NCBI RefSeq assembly: GCF_030272615.1
Contig: NC_081411.1
Span: 180,630,977-180,694,976 of the forward strand
Direction of reading: 5' to 3'
Length of the DNA: 64,000 bases
Source: Cryptomeria japonica
Lineage: Eukaryota; Streptophyta; Pinopsida; Cupressales; Cupressaceae
The notes under the pieces: model-generated
Seen by the model: the letters and a program-made list of their open reading frames with translations, nothing else
Told to the model about the DNA's origin: nothing
Databases searched by the model: none
Translations under genes and position numbers: made by a program
Shown here: positions 47,348-58,659 of the stretch, piece by piece
Layout: each line of letters begins with the position of its first letter
Position numbering within the stretch: position 1 is the stretch's first letter

Positions 47348-49677
47348 TGGTGCAGGAGCACCTAGCTTCATTCTCAACTTCATTTTCATCACAGGTTTGA
47401 TTTTTGTTGGTTTTAAGTTGGAAAGTTGTCTAGGATGTATTTGAAGTTGTTCTAGGTTGTTTGGATGAGTTTTGAACTCATTGTGTGGTTTTGGTTTCTT
47501 GTTTTCATCTTTTTGCTCAAAAGTTGCCAGTTTGGTGTTGCCTGGCAAAATGATGGAAAAATGAATTTTTTTTGTGGTTTTTGTTTTGAAAAGGTTTTAG
47601 ACATGTTTTATGCTTGGGTTTTAGGCATGAGAAGTGTTTTTAGGTGATTGTTAGTCTTGGAGGCCAATCTTGCATTTTCTAGGCACCAAAAAGTTGTCAT
47701 TTAGGCATCAAAATGTCAAAATTAAGTGCCCTTGGACATGTACCTATCCATACAGGAGGCTAACCAACTTGGAGAGGTATTTAATCCCCTATTTTAACTA
47801 TTGTAAGGGTTGATCATTTGAAGTTATGAAGCATTTGGCAAACTTGCACTAGTTTTACTTGGTTTTTCTCTAGTTTTTAGCTCCATGTGAATAGCAGTCC
47901 GTACACCAGCTGTACTTGGCCATACTATTCTTCCATTTTCAGATTCTAATATTTTTTCTTAAGCTTTTCCCTTTGGTGGCATCTGATTTTATCAAGTTTT
48001 GAGTTTGTAGCAAGTTTAGTTTGATTTTACAGTTTCACTACCTTGTCTAGGAAATGGCGAGGATGCTTGACCAACTTGTCTTCTTGGAGTCCTAAAATGT
48101 TCATGGCTTCCCAAGAACCAATTGATCAACTTGTAAACTATGTAAATACATGTTTTGTTTTCAAGAATGTAGGTGTAAGGAGTTTTGTGGCCATTGAGCC
48201 CTAGGCAAGTGTGCCATTTGGCTAGGGTCTTGAAGAAATTTGATGCTTTGCTCTTCTATAGCAAGTGCATTTAATAGTTGAACAGACTTGCTTGGATGAT
48301 TAAGTTTGTATTCCAAGACAAATAGGCTTTCTAAGCCATATAGAGAATGTTTTCATGTTTAGTTTATGAAAATAATGTAAAAGACAGTGAGTCACTATTT
48401 TAGAGTCAATTTCCTTTCATTAGCCTACTCTCCATCATGCATTGGAGCTTGTAAGGTTGTTGTACCTCCTTCTAATTGCTTGAAAACAAGAAAAAGGAGT
48501 GGTTTTTATGTTATCTATGGGTTTGAAGTTGCCAAGATCAATCAATGATCTTTGAGGCAAGGTTGTAATGCCAATTTGCTGTCACAGTCAACTAGGACTG
48601 AGTTTTACATTTTCTTTTGAAATTATATATGCAATCTTCTCCTTCAAACTGATAGGTATGAAGGTCAATAAGCCATTGAAGACCGAGCCTTGTTAAGGAT
48701 CACAAAAACATACTTTTTGTGAAGAGTTCTAATAGTGAAAGTGCAGGTCACAATGAACAAAAAAACAGTGAAAGGCAAAAATGTAGTGACAGTTAGTTGA
48801 TAGCGGATACTCCAATGCCTTGTAATTTTCTTAATGCCTTTTGTGTAGGGCTAACATGATCCCTTTCTTTTCATTAAATGATAGCCATGTTCACATGTTT
48901 TGTATTGCAATTGGTTCTCATGTAAAAGTTGTGTTTGTAAAAAGCAAGATTTAAAAGTTGTCAATGTTGCTCACTCCCTATGAGCATTTTTGTAAATTCT
49001 TGTTCTCCAACCCTTTGAGGGTGAAAAACTACTTAATTTTGGTCTAAATAGCATGAGACATGGTATTAATGAGGTTTCATGGTTCCCTTTGAAGATTTAC
49101 ACTTTGCAAATTGATTCTTGCCTCTAAAACCCTTCCAAACCCTCCTTTTTCACCCATTTTTGGGACAATCATGGAGAAGGCCTGAGAGACCTTGAGACTT
49201 TGAAAATCTTCAAGTTTTCCCAAAAGGGTATCCATAAATGTGAATATTTTAGTCCGGAAGCCCAACACTTGAGCAGGGTGAGCACAAAACCCCAAATGGA
49301 GGGCTAATGCGTAGTAGCCCGTTTTAGGCCTAAAACCAAGTTTTTGTCAAATCGGGTATGCAAGTGAAGGTTGCAAAGCATGAAATCCAACAAAATAAGT
49401 TGAAACAGGTCAACCTAATGTGAATTCAACCTATTTGGTGAGTTTGGCTTCTTAACTTGGTTTTGGAGCATTTGAAAGGATGTCAACAACTAGGGAGTTG
49501 GAGCCTCTGAGTAGCCAAGAAGAGTTTGACATAGGGAGGTGGAGCAAGGTGAGTTGTTAGATTGCCTTTGAGCTATTTTCACTCTGTCCTTGTGGACTAC
49601 ACCTCAAAATATTAAGGATCTAACACTTAGCAAACATACTAGCCATTTAACAACCACCTAGCATTACCTCCCCATCG
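47348..49677 (+). repeat. 3' LTR of the + strand gypsy element
   Basis: 2,330 bp, same length as the 5' LTR. Its terminal CA has changed to CG. Confidence 0.95.
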
Positions 49678-49682
49678 ATTTT
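49678..49682. repeat. Target site duplication ATTTT (right)
   Basis: Identical to 40340-40344. Confidence 0.85.
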
Positions 49683-49953
49683 TAACATCAAATTAAACCA
49701 ATTATCTCTTCTTTCATCAAAAACCATCAGTGAGAGGTGGCAAAATAGTGCATCTTTCATTTTGCTCATCATGGGAACAAACCATCAAAGCGAGTGCATC
49801 TGGGTGGCTGATTTTACACTAGATGTTCCCTTGTCTCACTCCCCAACACGTTTGATCGTTCTGAGCCACCTCATAGCAATGCTTTCCCTTGAGTGCTCAA
49901 ATTGGAAAAAATGGTCAAATTTTGACATCATGTAACTCAGAGACCATGGCACT
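49683..49953. repeat. Satellite unit, left part, split by an insertion
   Basis: About 235 bases (from AAAAACCATCAG at 49719) match the ~350-bp satellite at 56209-57300, then stop abruptly after CATGGCACT at 49953. The satellite resumes at 56208, showing that 49954-56207 is an insertion. Confidence 0.85.
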
Positions 49954-49969
49954 TGTTATCTTCAAAATC

Positions 49970-50874
49970 TGATTCCCTTTAATATCCTTAGAGTAATATG
50001 AGTTGAGCTTGGTGCAGAAGAGACATCAAAGATTAGGAAATTCTCAAGACAACATATGACAAGGTTTGATTAAACCTTCTACACTTCGGGCTTCCTAGGA
50101 GCCCAGGTGGGTATACCTTTGTGAATTAAATTCACACCTTCAAACATAAACCCACAGCAAACCAGTGGATTTATTCACCCTGAAATCAACTGAAAACAAA
50201 GGATGGAAATTGTACTTAAATTCATCATTTCGATCAACAAAGCATGCAATGAACAACTTCAATTAATACCAGTGCCTTATCCAAAGTCACAGAGTCATCT
50301 GAATTCAAATAAGACCCCTTAAACAATATGTCTTTATACTTCCCATCGGCTTGGTTTTTATTAATCCTTATATATGCCTGACACATACAAGAATTCAATC
50401 ATTCCAAACTAAGCTATGGTCCTCAAAATTCAAAGTTCCTCCCAAAGAATTCACTGGTATGAGTGATCCCGTGTATTTAATTTCCCTCCAAAAGAGAAAA
50501 GCTAACAAACACTTATACTAAAATTGCTTGGCAATTCCATTCAAATAGAACAACCCTGGATTATTCAGAATGAAAACAGTAAATAAATTTGTAAACAAAC
50601 TTGAAGACAAAATAGAGCTTTACTCAAAACCAATGGCCTATATATTGATATTTAGTTCAAAGAGTATTACAATAAATTCTGATTCTCCATTAGACTTAGA
50701 AAAAAATCAGATAGATTTCTGCAGCGTTTTCTTACAAAATTTTGTGATCCCCCTCCCTCTAGTCCTGGTATCCATTTATAAAAACATGGATGCACAAAGC
50801 TTCAGACTTCTTGAGGAGAGTTTGTTACAATCATTTCAAAAAATGAAGTGATTACAATTTTTGCGTAAAAGCAG
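49970..50874. other. Region downstream of the long ORF in the insertion
   Basis: About 900 bases between the element end and the last stop of the ORF. No coding signal of its own; expected to be 3' UTR if the ORF is transcribed. Confidence 0.5.
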
Positions 50875-53800
50875 TTACACGCTCTTTTCAGCCTCTACAG
50901 TTTGTTCAATAGGTTGTTCGGTCGCAACCTCTTCTATCTTTTCAGGGGCGTTCTCCAACTGCTCTGGATCATGGGTGGCATATTTAACTTCCCACTCACT
51001 ATATGTCTCTTCTGTCGGCCATGAAAAATTAATCACATTATCTTTAATTTTAGTCAACCTTTTCCAAGAATTTCTCAGTTTGTTGACTTCTGAATTAAGA
51101 AAACCATAATGTGATTTAATTTTCTCTATTTCCTATATTGTTACAACAAAGAAAGAGGTATCATCAAGATCAATGATTCCTTTAACCCTTGCTGACAACT
51201 TAACTTCTATCTCTTTAAGCCATATTTGCTTGTCTTTTAACTGATCTGGATTAGCAAAAATTCCTGGGAGCAACTCAAAAACTTGATCAGTATATTCCTT
51301 CTTGCATAAATTAACCTTTATATCCACATTATCTACATCTGCTGCCAATTGCATTAAAACTTTAGCAACATCAGAAGTGGATTTGATAATGGGATTGGCT
51401 CTTGCTTCATCACAGGATACACACATGAATTCTAGATCTAGCTCCCTAGGCCTCCATCTATCAAAAATGGGTGTCAAAATGGCTTTATCTCTCCTTAGCT
51501 CATTCCATATCTCCATAATCTTTCTCACATTGTTGTAGAGCAATGAGGCATTTATTGTCTCTGCAAAACTGGAGATTGTGGCCCTTACTTTCTCCTCATA
51601 TTTCCCTGCATATAAAGCCTGAGCCTGCTTCAGGTTTTCTAGTTCTTGGGGAGTAATCTCAATCATTTAAGAACTAGAGGGTGCTGGAGATGGTGGAAAT
51701 TCAATAATAGGGCTAGTAGGTGGAGGTCTTGCAGGAGAAGAGGAAATCATCAATGTTGAAGACTCACCTTGTTGGTGTTGTCCCATCAGCTGGCTCTGCA
51801 ACTTGGCAATGATGCTATCTTTGCCTCTTACCTCCTCCTTAGCACTGTTATAGGCCTTTAAAACTGTTTCCAACTTAATTTGGAGGGCCTCTTTTTCTTT
51901 GGCTTCCTTTTCTGCCACTACAACACTAAATTTTATAGTTTCTAACACAGTACTTGCAGCCTCTACTACCCCTGTACTTTGCACTCTTTTTACCATCATT
52001 CCACCAAGATAACTTGACCCTGGGGTGTCCTTGCCTTTCTTGCTCTCATTTCTCTTGAGAGACCACATAACTAGTGCAACATTATCCTTATTGAATGTAA
52101 CCCCTTCCATGGGTTTAGTTTCTTTTCTTACTGCATCTAGCACCAGAGCATCAACAATATCCCACTCTGGTAAAATAAGCACTCCAGCTTGTGCTACTAG
52201 ATCTCTTCCCTGCTCAAGAGTGATGGTTTTGAATTCTTCCATCATTTCCTATTTTATTTCTTCCTCCACTGAGGTTGGATCTTTATTAGGCTGCTCAGCC
52301 TTTCTTGTCTCACATCTAGCATTATATCTATCTATATGCTATTTCCAAATGAATTGCATGAATGCTTCTGATGTGACAAAGTTGTCATCAGCTAAAAAGG
52401 CACTACTTGCCTTCTTTATCTTAGGATCCCATTCCTGGCCTTTAAGTTCAGTGGAGGTAATACCCATTTCAGCATCAATGGGCTCTTCTGGCATCCCTTT
52501 GTCCACTTCATCATAGGTGTATGCAATTTCCCCTAAGCTACCCAACTGCAAGAGGTGCTCAGCTACTACTTGCTCATCTCCTATATGGATAGGGGATTGG
52601 GATGGGGAATACAAGGGTGTATCTGATTGCACTACCTTCTCCACCCTTTTCTTCTTTGGGTTGTCTTGGATGTCAATGACATCTTGTATCTTCCTCTTTC
52701 CTTTGGATGTAGAAGGCTCCCCTGTTGTAGGCACCAGCACACTATAACCTGATTTCTTTCGCAGTGTGTAGTCACCAGGAGGAATTCCTTTGGTGGAAGC
52801 TAACCTGCTCAGGATCACTCTGGCCTTTTCAGGGTTGCTTTTAATCACAGCTTCCCTCTTCTCTTTTAGTGTTTGCATTACATCTTCAAAGCAAACAATC
52901 AAAAACTTTATTTTTTCTTCCAATGGGATGAAGCTAGACAATGGGTCATAGCTAGCATCAAATTGATGCACAAAATCCAAGGCTTTCTTGTAAGCCACCC
53001 ACTTTTCTTTCCTTAATTCCTGCTCATCTAAATCAAATTCATTTTTGATGAGGTCTTCAGGAAATTGGAATTGATGAGGTCTACCTCTGCATGCTACCTT
53101 CCTCCTGAACACACCGTTGAAGAAGTCCTCTGGATCAGCACACCTGGACACTGCAATATATAAATGGTAAGGTTTGAGGAAATCCTCAAAACAATTCCAG
53201 CCTCCCTTTGCTATTATGAATTGGTGGGCTATGGTAGCTGCAAGGAAAATAGTCCCTTTACCTCTTCCTGTCAACTCTGCCTCTTGTAGGCCACCAATTT
53301 GCCTAAGGATCTCCGCTATTTCCACTTTGAGAGGGACCTGGTAGGGTAACAAAAATGGAGTACCCCTGAAACCAAAAACTCTGAAAACTGTGGAGACTGG
53401 ATATAAATAAATGTCACCCCAGTTATGAACAATCTTGATGTTCTCTGCGAATTCTTTTGGCCTTATGAATTCTAGAAGAACCTTGGGGACTCTTGGGTTA
53501 TCAGAGCATAAGAGAGTTCTTATTTTGGAAGCAAAATATTTGTCAAACTTCAAAAAACTAGCATCCTCTCTATCCCATGACAACATAGTACTCCATAATT
53601 GTACTGGCATTATTTCTCCTTCCTTTTCCTTAACCAGGTCTAGTCCACTGGCAAAATAATCACCACCTTTGAAGAGAAAAAGGTGCATTAAGAGTGAATA
53701 CCATCTGAAAGGTCTGTCCACCTTTCCATTCTTTATTCCTATCAACCCTCCATGGATAGCATCGGCAATGAAAGAGGCATAATCAAAAGTGATAGCAAGA

Positions 53801-54516
53801 GAAGGATTCAAAATCTGGGCAATCATTAGCAAGTAATGATTTGGCATATTTGATTCAGTATCCTCTCCTAAAACTTGACAAAGTGCCCAATACATTCCTT
53901 TAGCCCTCAAGGTAAACATACTTAATGAAAAAGGCTCTTGTGTGTTGGGTCCTACAACTGCTAACCCTCCTATTTTCACAAAAAGTTCTTTAAGAGGCCC
54001 ATCCCTGAGATGACTTCTCTGTGCACTGTAAACTTGGGCTAATGATGTGAAATTTATGGGTTCCAGGAAGTTTGTGAACTTATTAAGCCCAAATGCTATC
54101 CTTAATTCTTTAGCATTAATTTCCACAAGGGTTTTCCGATTTGCATCCTGGATGCTTCTTGTGACTGGATCATAATTCAATGCCATTTGGGTTAGCAGGT
54201 CTATATCCATGAATACCCCTGGGACTACTAATTTCCCAACATCTAGTTCCCAAATACTATTTTGAGGAGCAGGAGAATTTCTCATTCCAAATCCGACTTT
54301 AAACAACCCCAACCTCGACAGTCCAACCTATGGGTCTCTTAGCCAATTACCTTTGTCATACAATCCTTCTCCTATCTTCAGACGGGGAGCCCTGGGCACT
54401 AACTCTTTGCCCTTTGATGCCTGGTTAGTTGACAACATCAACTGTTCTAAAAAATCATCACATACACTTCTTTCTAAATAATTAACCTTGCCAGAAAATT
54501 CCCTTTTAGGAGCCAT
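50875..54516 (-). pseudogene. Single frame of 1,214 codons, unknown protein, five in-frame stops
   Basis: Starts at MAPKREFSGK (ATG 54516). Five stops lie in the frame: TAG at 54328-54330, 52339-52341, 52249-52251 and 51133-51135, TAA at 51667-51669; the frame ends with TAA at 50875. No frameshift is needed, and 657 codons (52339-54312) are uninterrupted. The N-terminal ~450 residues look globular (helical, with WALCQVLGEDTE, PFRWYSLLMHLFLFKGGDYF). A basic nuclear-signal-like KGKRKIQ..NPKKKRVEK lies at about 52640-52700, then an acidic linker, a coiled coil (about 51800-51950), a proline/serine segment and a second helical domain. The layout recalls plant retrotransposon-associated proteins of unknown function, but I do not recognise the family. 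Confidence 0.75.
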
Positions 54517-55058
54517 TTGAAAATGCAAGAAAATGAATATCACCCTTAAACAATCCTGCAACAAGAGAATTATCTTACTTAGAACACCACATAAGAATTG
54601 CTACAAAATATGAGAGAACTTGATGCTTGCTTGAAGGAATTTGCTCTGCGACTGAATCGACTTGCTCTGTATCTGAAAAAGATAACTCTGCGTCTGCTCT
54701 TCTGCAAAATCTTTTAAACGATATCTTCACTTGGTAGTTAGGAAATCAAATATTTGTACTAAGGGCCTTAACTATAACATTGATTCCGCATGCTTCAGCC
54801 ATCCCTTCAAAATCGAATTCATACGAGAATTCATATTTTTCGCTCCAACGGGTCACAACATTCCTGCAAGTGTTTCACTTTTACCGTTTCGTTACTGACG
54901 GCTTTGGCTTTACTCTGGGTCCCACTTTTCTATTAGCTACATAATACCACACGACACCCAACCATTGGCCTTGAAAATCCCTTCGCATTCCACTTGATAC
55001 TGGCCGCGTGTCTTTCTTTATACTGCAGTGGGCCCACACTTTCTTCTTAGACCATGTC
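54517..55058 (-). other. Region upstream of the long ORF
   Basis: Likely 5' UTR and proximal promoter. Contains repeated TTGCTCTG(C/T) and TCTGCG(A/T)CTG words at about 54635-54710. No TATA box stands out. Confidence 0.45.
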
Positions 55059-55875
55059 ATCATCATGACACGTGGATGGCTCTCATTAACTCTTGCTATT
55101 TCGTGAGCCTAAAGAGTGAGAATTTTACCCTTGTGAAATAGCATCGACCGTCGGATCATCTCTGAAGTTGATCAGCATTTAATCCTTTGAAAAGGCTCTC
55201 AAGAATGGTGGGCCCACTGACTCGTCATGAACACATGGCATCCTTGTCACTTTCAGAGCTGATTTGTCACTCTGTCATTCGCTAGAAGGAAACCATGGGG
55301 GCCCCACTTTCACCTCAACAAGTCTATCTCCCACATCATCATCATGACACGTGGACGACTCTCGTTAACTCTCGCTATTTCGCGGGCCTAAAGAGTGAGC
55401 ATTTTACCCTTGCGAAATAGCACCGACCATCGGATCATCTCTAAAGTTGATCAGCATTTAATCCTTTGAAAAGGCTCTCAAAAATGGTGGGCCCACTGAC
55501 TCATCATGAACACATGGCATCCTTGTCACTTTCGGAGCTGATTTGTCACTCTGTCATTTTCTAGAAGGAAACCACGGGGCTTCAATAAATTGTCAACAGC
55601 TGTACCTGCCAGGTCATCTCCACCTGCGACTTGATTCATCTCTAGGGCCCACTTTGAACCTTTAATCCTGACCCACTGACTGTGGTGACTTGTGCCACGT
55701 GCTACCTTTTAATACGCCAGAAGAAAGCCATGGGGCTCCAACCACTCTTGACAGCTACACCCTTTACTTCCTCCATCATGACACATGGACGGTTCTCGTT
55801 CACTCTTGCTATTTCGTGGGCATAAAGAGTGAGCATTTTACCCTTGCAAAATAGCATGGGCCGTTGGATCATTCG
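55059..55875. repeat. Three ~280-bp repeats with G-box-like ACACGTGG motifs
   Basis: Units begin CATCATGACACGTGG at 55061 and 55340 (spacing 279), with a diverged third (CATCATGACACATGG) at about 55774. Each has CTATTTCG.G and GAGTGAGCATTTTACCCTTG words. ACACGTGG is a core bZIP/bHLH-binding type G-box in plants; another (CCACGTGC) lies near 55697. They sit 550-1,350 bases upstream of the long ORF's start, so they are promoter candidates. Confidence 0.75.
55069..55075. promoter_or_regulatory. G-box (CACGTGG) in repeat unit 1
   Basis: CACGTGG in unit 1; the same word is present at 55348-55354 in unit 2 and is mutated to CACATGG in unit 3. Confidence 0.5.
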
Positions 55876-56200
55876 CGAGATGTGCACTAGTTACTAGGCC
55901 TGACAACTTTAGAAGAAAAGCATACAAGGCATAAAATTTTCAAATGATCAACTTAACTGCCTAGGCAAATAACAAGGGGGGACACTTCCTACGACCCCAC
56001 GACCCATAACTTAAGTGAATAAAGTAATGGAAGATTAGAAACCAGAGGGTTTAACACAAAAAGATAGGATCTAAAAATCAAAAACCCTTAAACCCCTAAG
56101 GTCTAGAACAAAGCTGAAGCACTTGGGATTACACCCTATTCGAGAAAATTTGATACACCATAGCCAATCATGGGAAAAGAAAAACCCAATTTGAAATAGT
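55876..56200. other. Right-hand end of the insertion
   Basis: Includes a G-run (AACAAGGGGGGACAC at about 55968-55982) that resembles a polypurine tract in the + direction. No coding region. Confidence 0.4.
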
Positions 56201-56207
56201 GATAACA

Positions 56208-57300
56208 ACACTTATGGATAAGTCATTCAAACCTATGGGGTTTTGTTTTCGCTACCTAAAAAATCCTCTCTCAGTTTTGGACAACTCAATTCCATTTTCT
56301 TTTGGTGATATTTTTTCTTTCGCATCAAAAACCATCAATGAAAGGTGGCAAAATAGTGCATCTTTCATTCTTCTCATCATGGGAATGAACCATCAATGTG
56401 AGTTCATCTAGGTGGTCGGGTTTATGCTAGGTGTGCCCTTTTCTCACTCTTGAAGATGTTTGATCATTCCAAGTCACCTCGTAGCAACGCTTTCCCTTGA
56501 GCACTCAAAGTGGGAAAAGGGTTAAACTTTGACGTCGTGTAACTCGGAGACCATGGAACTTATAGACAATCTATTTGAACCTACAAGGTCATGTTGTCTC
56601 TTTCTAAAAAATCTTCTCTCTATTTAGGACAAATTGATTCCATTTTCTTGTGGTGAGATTTTTTTTCTCCCATAAAAAACTATCAAAAACCGTCAGCGAA
56701 AGGTGGCAGAATAGTGTATCTTTCATTTTGTTCATCATGAAAATGAACTGTCAGTGCAAGCGTGTCTAAGTGGTAGGGTTTACACTAGGTGTGCCCTTGT
56801 CTCACTCTCCAGGACATTTGATCGTTCTGAGCCACCTCATAAAGATGCTTTCCCTTGAGTGTTCAAAGTGGAAAAAAGGTCAAACTTTGATGTCGTGTAA
56901 CTCGGAGACCGTGGCACTTATGGACGAGCCGTTCAAACCTATGGGGTTGTGTTGTCACTACCTAAAGATCCTCTCTTGATTTTAGACAACTTGATTCCAT
57001 TTTCTTGTGGTGATATTTTTTCTGTTGCATCAAAAACCATCAGTGAAAGGTGGCATAATAGTGCATCTTTTGTTATGATCATCATGGGAATGAACCGTTA
57101 GTGCGTGCACATCCAGGTGGTCGGTTTTATGCTAGGTGTGCCCTTATCTCACTCTCTAATACGTCTGATCATTCTTAGCCACCTCGTAGCAATGCTTTCC
57201 CTTGAGCGCTCAAAGTGGAAAAGAGGTCAAACTTTGACGCCGCATAACTCAAAGACCATGGCACTTATGGACGAGTTGTTCAAATCTACAGTCTCATGTT
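56208..57300. repeat. ~350-bp satellite, three tandem units
   Basis: Unit landmarks AAAAACC(A/G)TCA(A/G) lie at 56327, 56685 and 57032 (periods 358 and 347). Each unit carries GGTCAAACTTTGA.GTCGTGTAACTC and CCATGGCACTTATGG-type words. Short open frames at 56199, 56770 and 57105 read parallel peptides with GVPLSHS, MLSLE(C/R)SKWK and MDE(P/L)FK because the unit is repeated; not called as genes. Confidence 0.85.
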
Positions 57301-57734
57301 GTACACATTGGTGGGATTATTAGACCATAAATATAAAATTTATTACATTTTCTTGTTCACTATTTACCCTAGGACAATGTTATAATAATTTTGACAAAAA
57401 ATATTAGAACTTCCTCAATATACAACCAAATCAAGTGAAACAAATTGCAAATGGAAGATAACTCATCAGTGAATCATTCCCAATCGGTTTGCTAGCCAAA
57501 TGAAAGAGGAATCAACAAGATTTAACCTTGTGATTAGGCTATTACACATGAGAATCACGTGAAAAGTTTAGCAAATGATAAGTTTCTTATTGAATATCCT
57601 TCAATACATAAAAAATCCTTCAAATGTATTTATAATAAAATGGTAGAAATTTATTACAAATGTATTTATAATCAAATGGTACAAATTTGGGCTCTCAAAA
57701 TTTGCAATTAGCCCCATGGGCAGTTTTATATATA
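57301..57734. other. AT-rich unassigned stretch
   Basis: A direct repeat of AATGTATTTATAATAAAATGGT(A/A) words at about 57617 and 57658. No gene. Confidence 0.4.
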
Positions 57735-57990
57735 AAATTTGGCATCTAATATAAATGATCAAGCTCATTACAAGTTATATAAACAAAATTTTGCATCTAA
57801 TTATGCAAATTACAACTCGTCGTTGTTTTTTAATACAAAATTTAGCATCTAGATATGCACATTACAAATCATTGTTGTTTTTTTATACAAAATTTAGTAT
57901 CTAAATATGCACATTACAACTCATTGATGTTTTTATATACAAAATTTGGCATCTACATATGCACATTACAAATCATATGCATATTATAGC
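57735..57990. repeat. 52-bp tandem repeat
   Basis: Landmark GCA(A/C)ATTACAA(A/C)TC at 57805, 57857, 57909 and 57961, spaced exactly 52 bases, with AAAATTTAGCATCTA in each unit. It lies just downstream (in - strand terms) of copy C. Confidence 0.85.
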
Positions 57991-58092
57991 TCATGCATGT
58001 AGAGAACATCCAAAAAAGCGAAGTTACAACGATTCAGAAAAGATATATACAAAATTGTCAAAATTATTCTACTATATTGTAGAATTATTCTT

Positions 58093-58628
58093 CTAGATGG
58101 CCCAAAAGCAATCAAGTGAACCTTCTGGATCAACTCTAACCCTTAGTGTCTAAAGTATTTCCTTGTGGTCAGATTCACGATCTTTCCACAAATCCCTATT
58201 ACGAGGTCTACCACGATATTTAATCAAATGAATATTTGTTGCAACAAGAAGGTTTGAGTAATGAAGAATATGTCTATGTGTCTCAAAGTCCTCAAACAAC
58301 CAAGCATTAGAATTTTTGATAGGGTACTTGCATTTTTATAGAAGGATAAGTTAATGCCAAAATTAATACAATGACTAATAAATAAGTGAGTTTAAGAGGT
58401 CTCAATACAACTCGACACAACAACAATACCTTCTAAGACATGTCCTTGTCACAACAACAGATCCTATTGGGTACTCAATACCCTCTCCATCAACCATTGT
58501 AGAAGTCAATTTCTTTTTTGCCTCAATACAACGACACAAAAAGAAATATGTTCCTTCTTTGATATATCAATTGTTGCTGAATTATTACAAGGACACTAGG
58601 TGGTTTCATTTACAAGAATGTATACCTC
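58093..58628 (-). pseudogene. Transposase-like family, copy C, last-exon fragment
   Basis: Homologous to the last exon of copy A (19244-19629). The block EGIEYPIGSVVVTRTCLRRY aligns with DGYDYPTRSVVVVGTWLRKY, and FEDFETHRHILHYSN aligns with FEDYELEKKIIHYLH, followed by LLVATNIHL beside LVVATNIKL. A 103-base segment (58327-58429) beginning GT and ending AG separates the two blocks, where copy A is continuous; the splice would not keep phase, so it is an insertion or a decayed intron. The upstream end at about 58628 has an AG acceptor like copy A's. Ends at TAG 58093-58095. Truncated on the right by the copia fragment at 58660. Confidence 0.75.
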
Positions 58629-58659
58629 CTTGTTCATAAAATAAAAATAAAAAGATAGT

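Larger units (their letters stand above)
40345..49677 (+). mobile_element. Ty3/gypsy chromovirus, + strand, complete, frame preserved but full of TAG stops
   Basis: A 9.33-kb element with 2,330-bp LTRs (40345-42674, 47348-49677), an initiator-Met tRNA primer site, single-frame gag-pol (42727-47325) and a C-terminal chromodomain. Target duplications ATTTT are perfect. Across 1,533 codons I find no frameshift, but twelve internal stops: TAG at 43192, 43402, 43726, 43807, 44290, 44608, 45964, 46165, 46678 and 46804, TGA at 43531 and TAA at 44998. The LTRs differ by a few per cent by eye (about 8 differences in the first 230 bases), mostly transitions. Confidence 0.97.
49954..56207 (-). mobile_element. 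6.25-kb insertion in the satellite, with inverted ends and a long ORF, type unknown
   Basis: The satellite is continuous if this block is removed. Ends are TGTTATC...GATAACA (inverted; 8 bases if one flanking T/A is counted). Flanking 5-mers GCACT and ACACT match at four of five positions, as expected for a 5-bp duplication with one mutation. TG/CA ends suggest an LTR-type element, but I could not find direct LTRs, a primer site or pol. It could be a non-autonomous element, a single giant LTR, or a transposon of another class. Orientation is set by the ORF. Confidence 0.75.

Noticed and set aside
56199-57323. Parallel peptides in the satellite (GVPLSHS..SKWK) as a gene family
   Set aside because: They recur because the DNA unit is tandemly repeated; frames are short and inconsistent.
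57735-57990. Regularly spaced repeat resembling a CRISPR array
   Set aside because: Units are contiguous (52 bp) with no unique spacers and no cas genes; the host is a plant.
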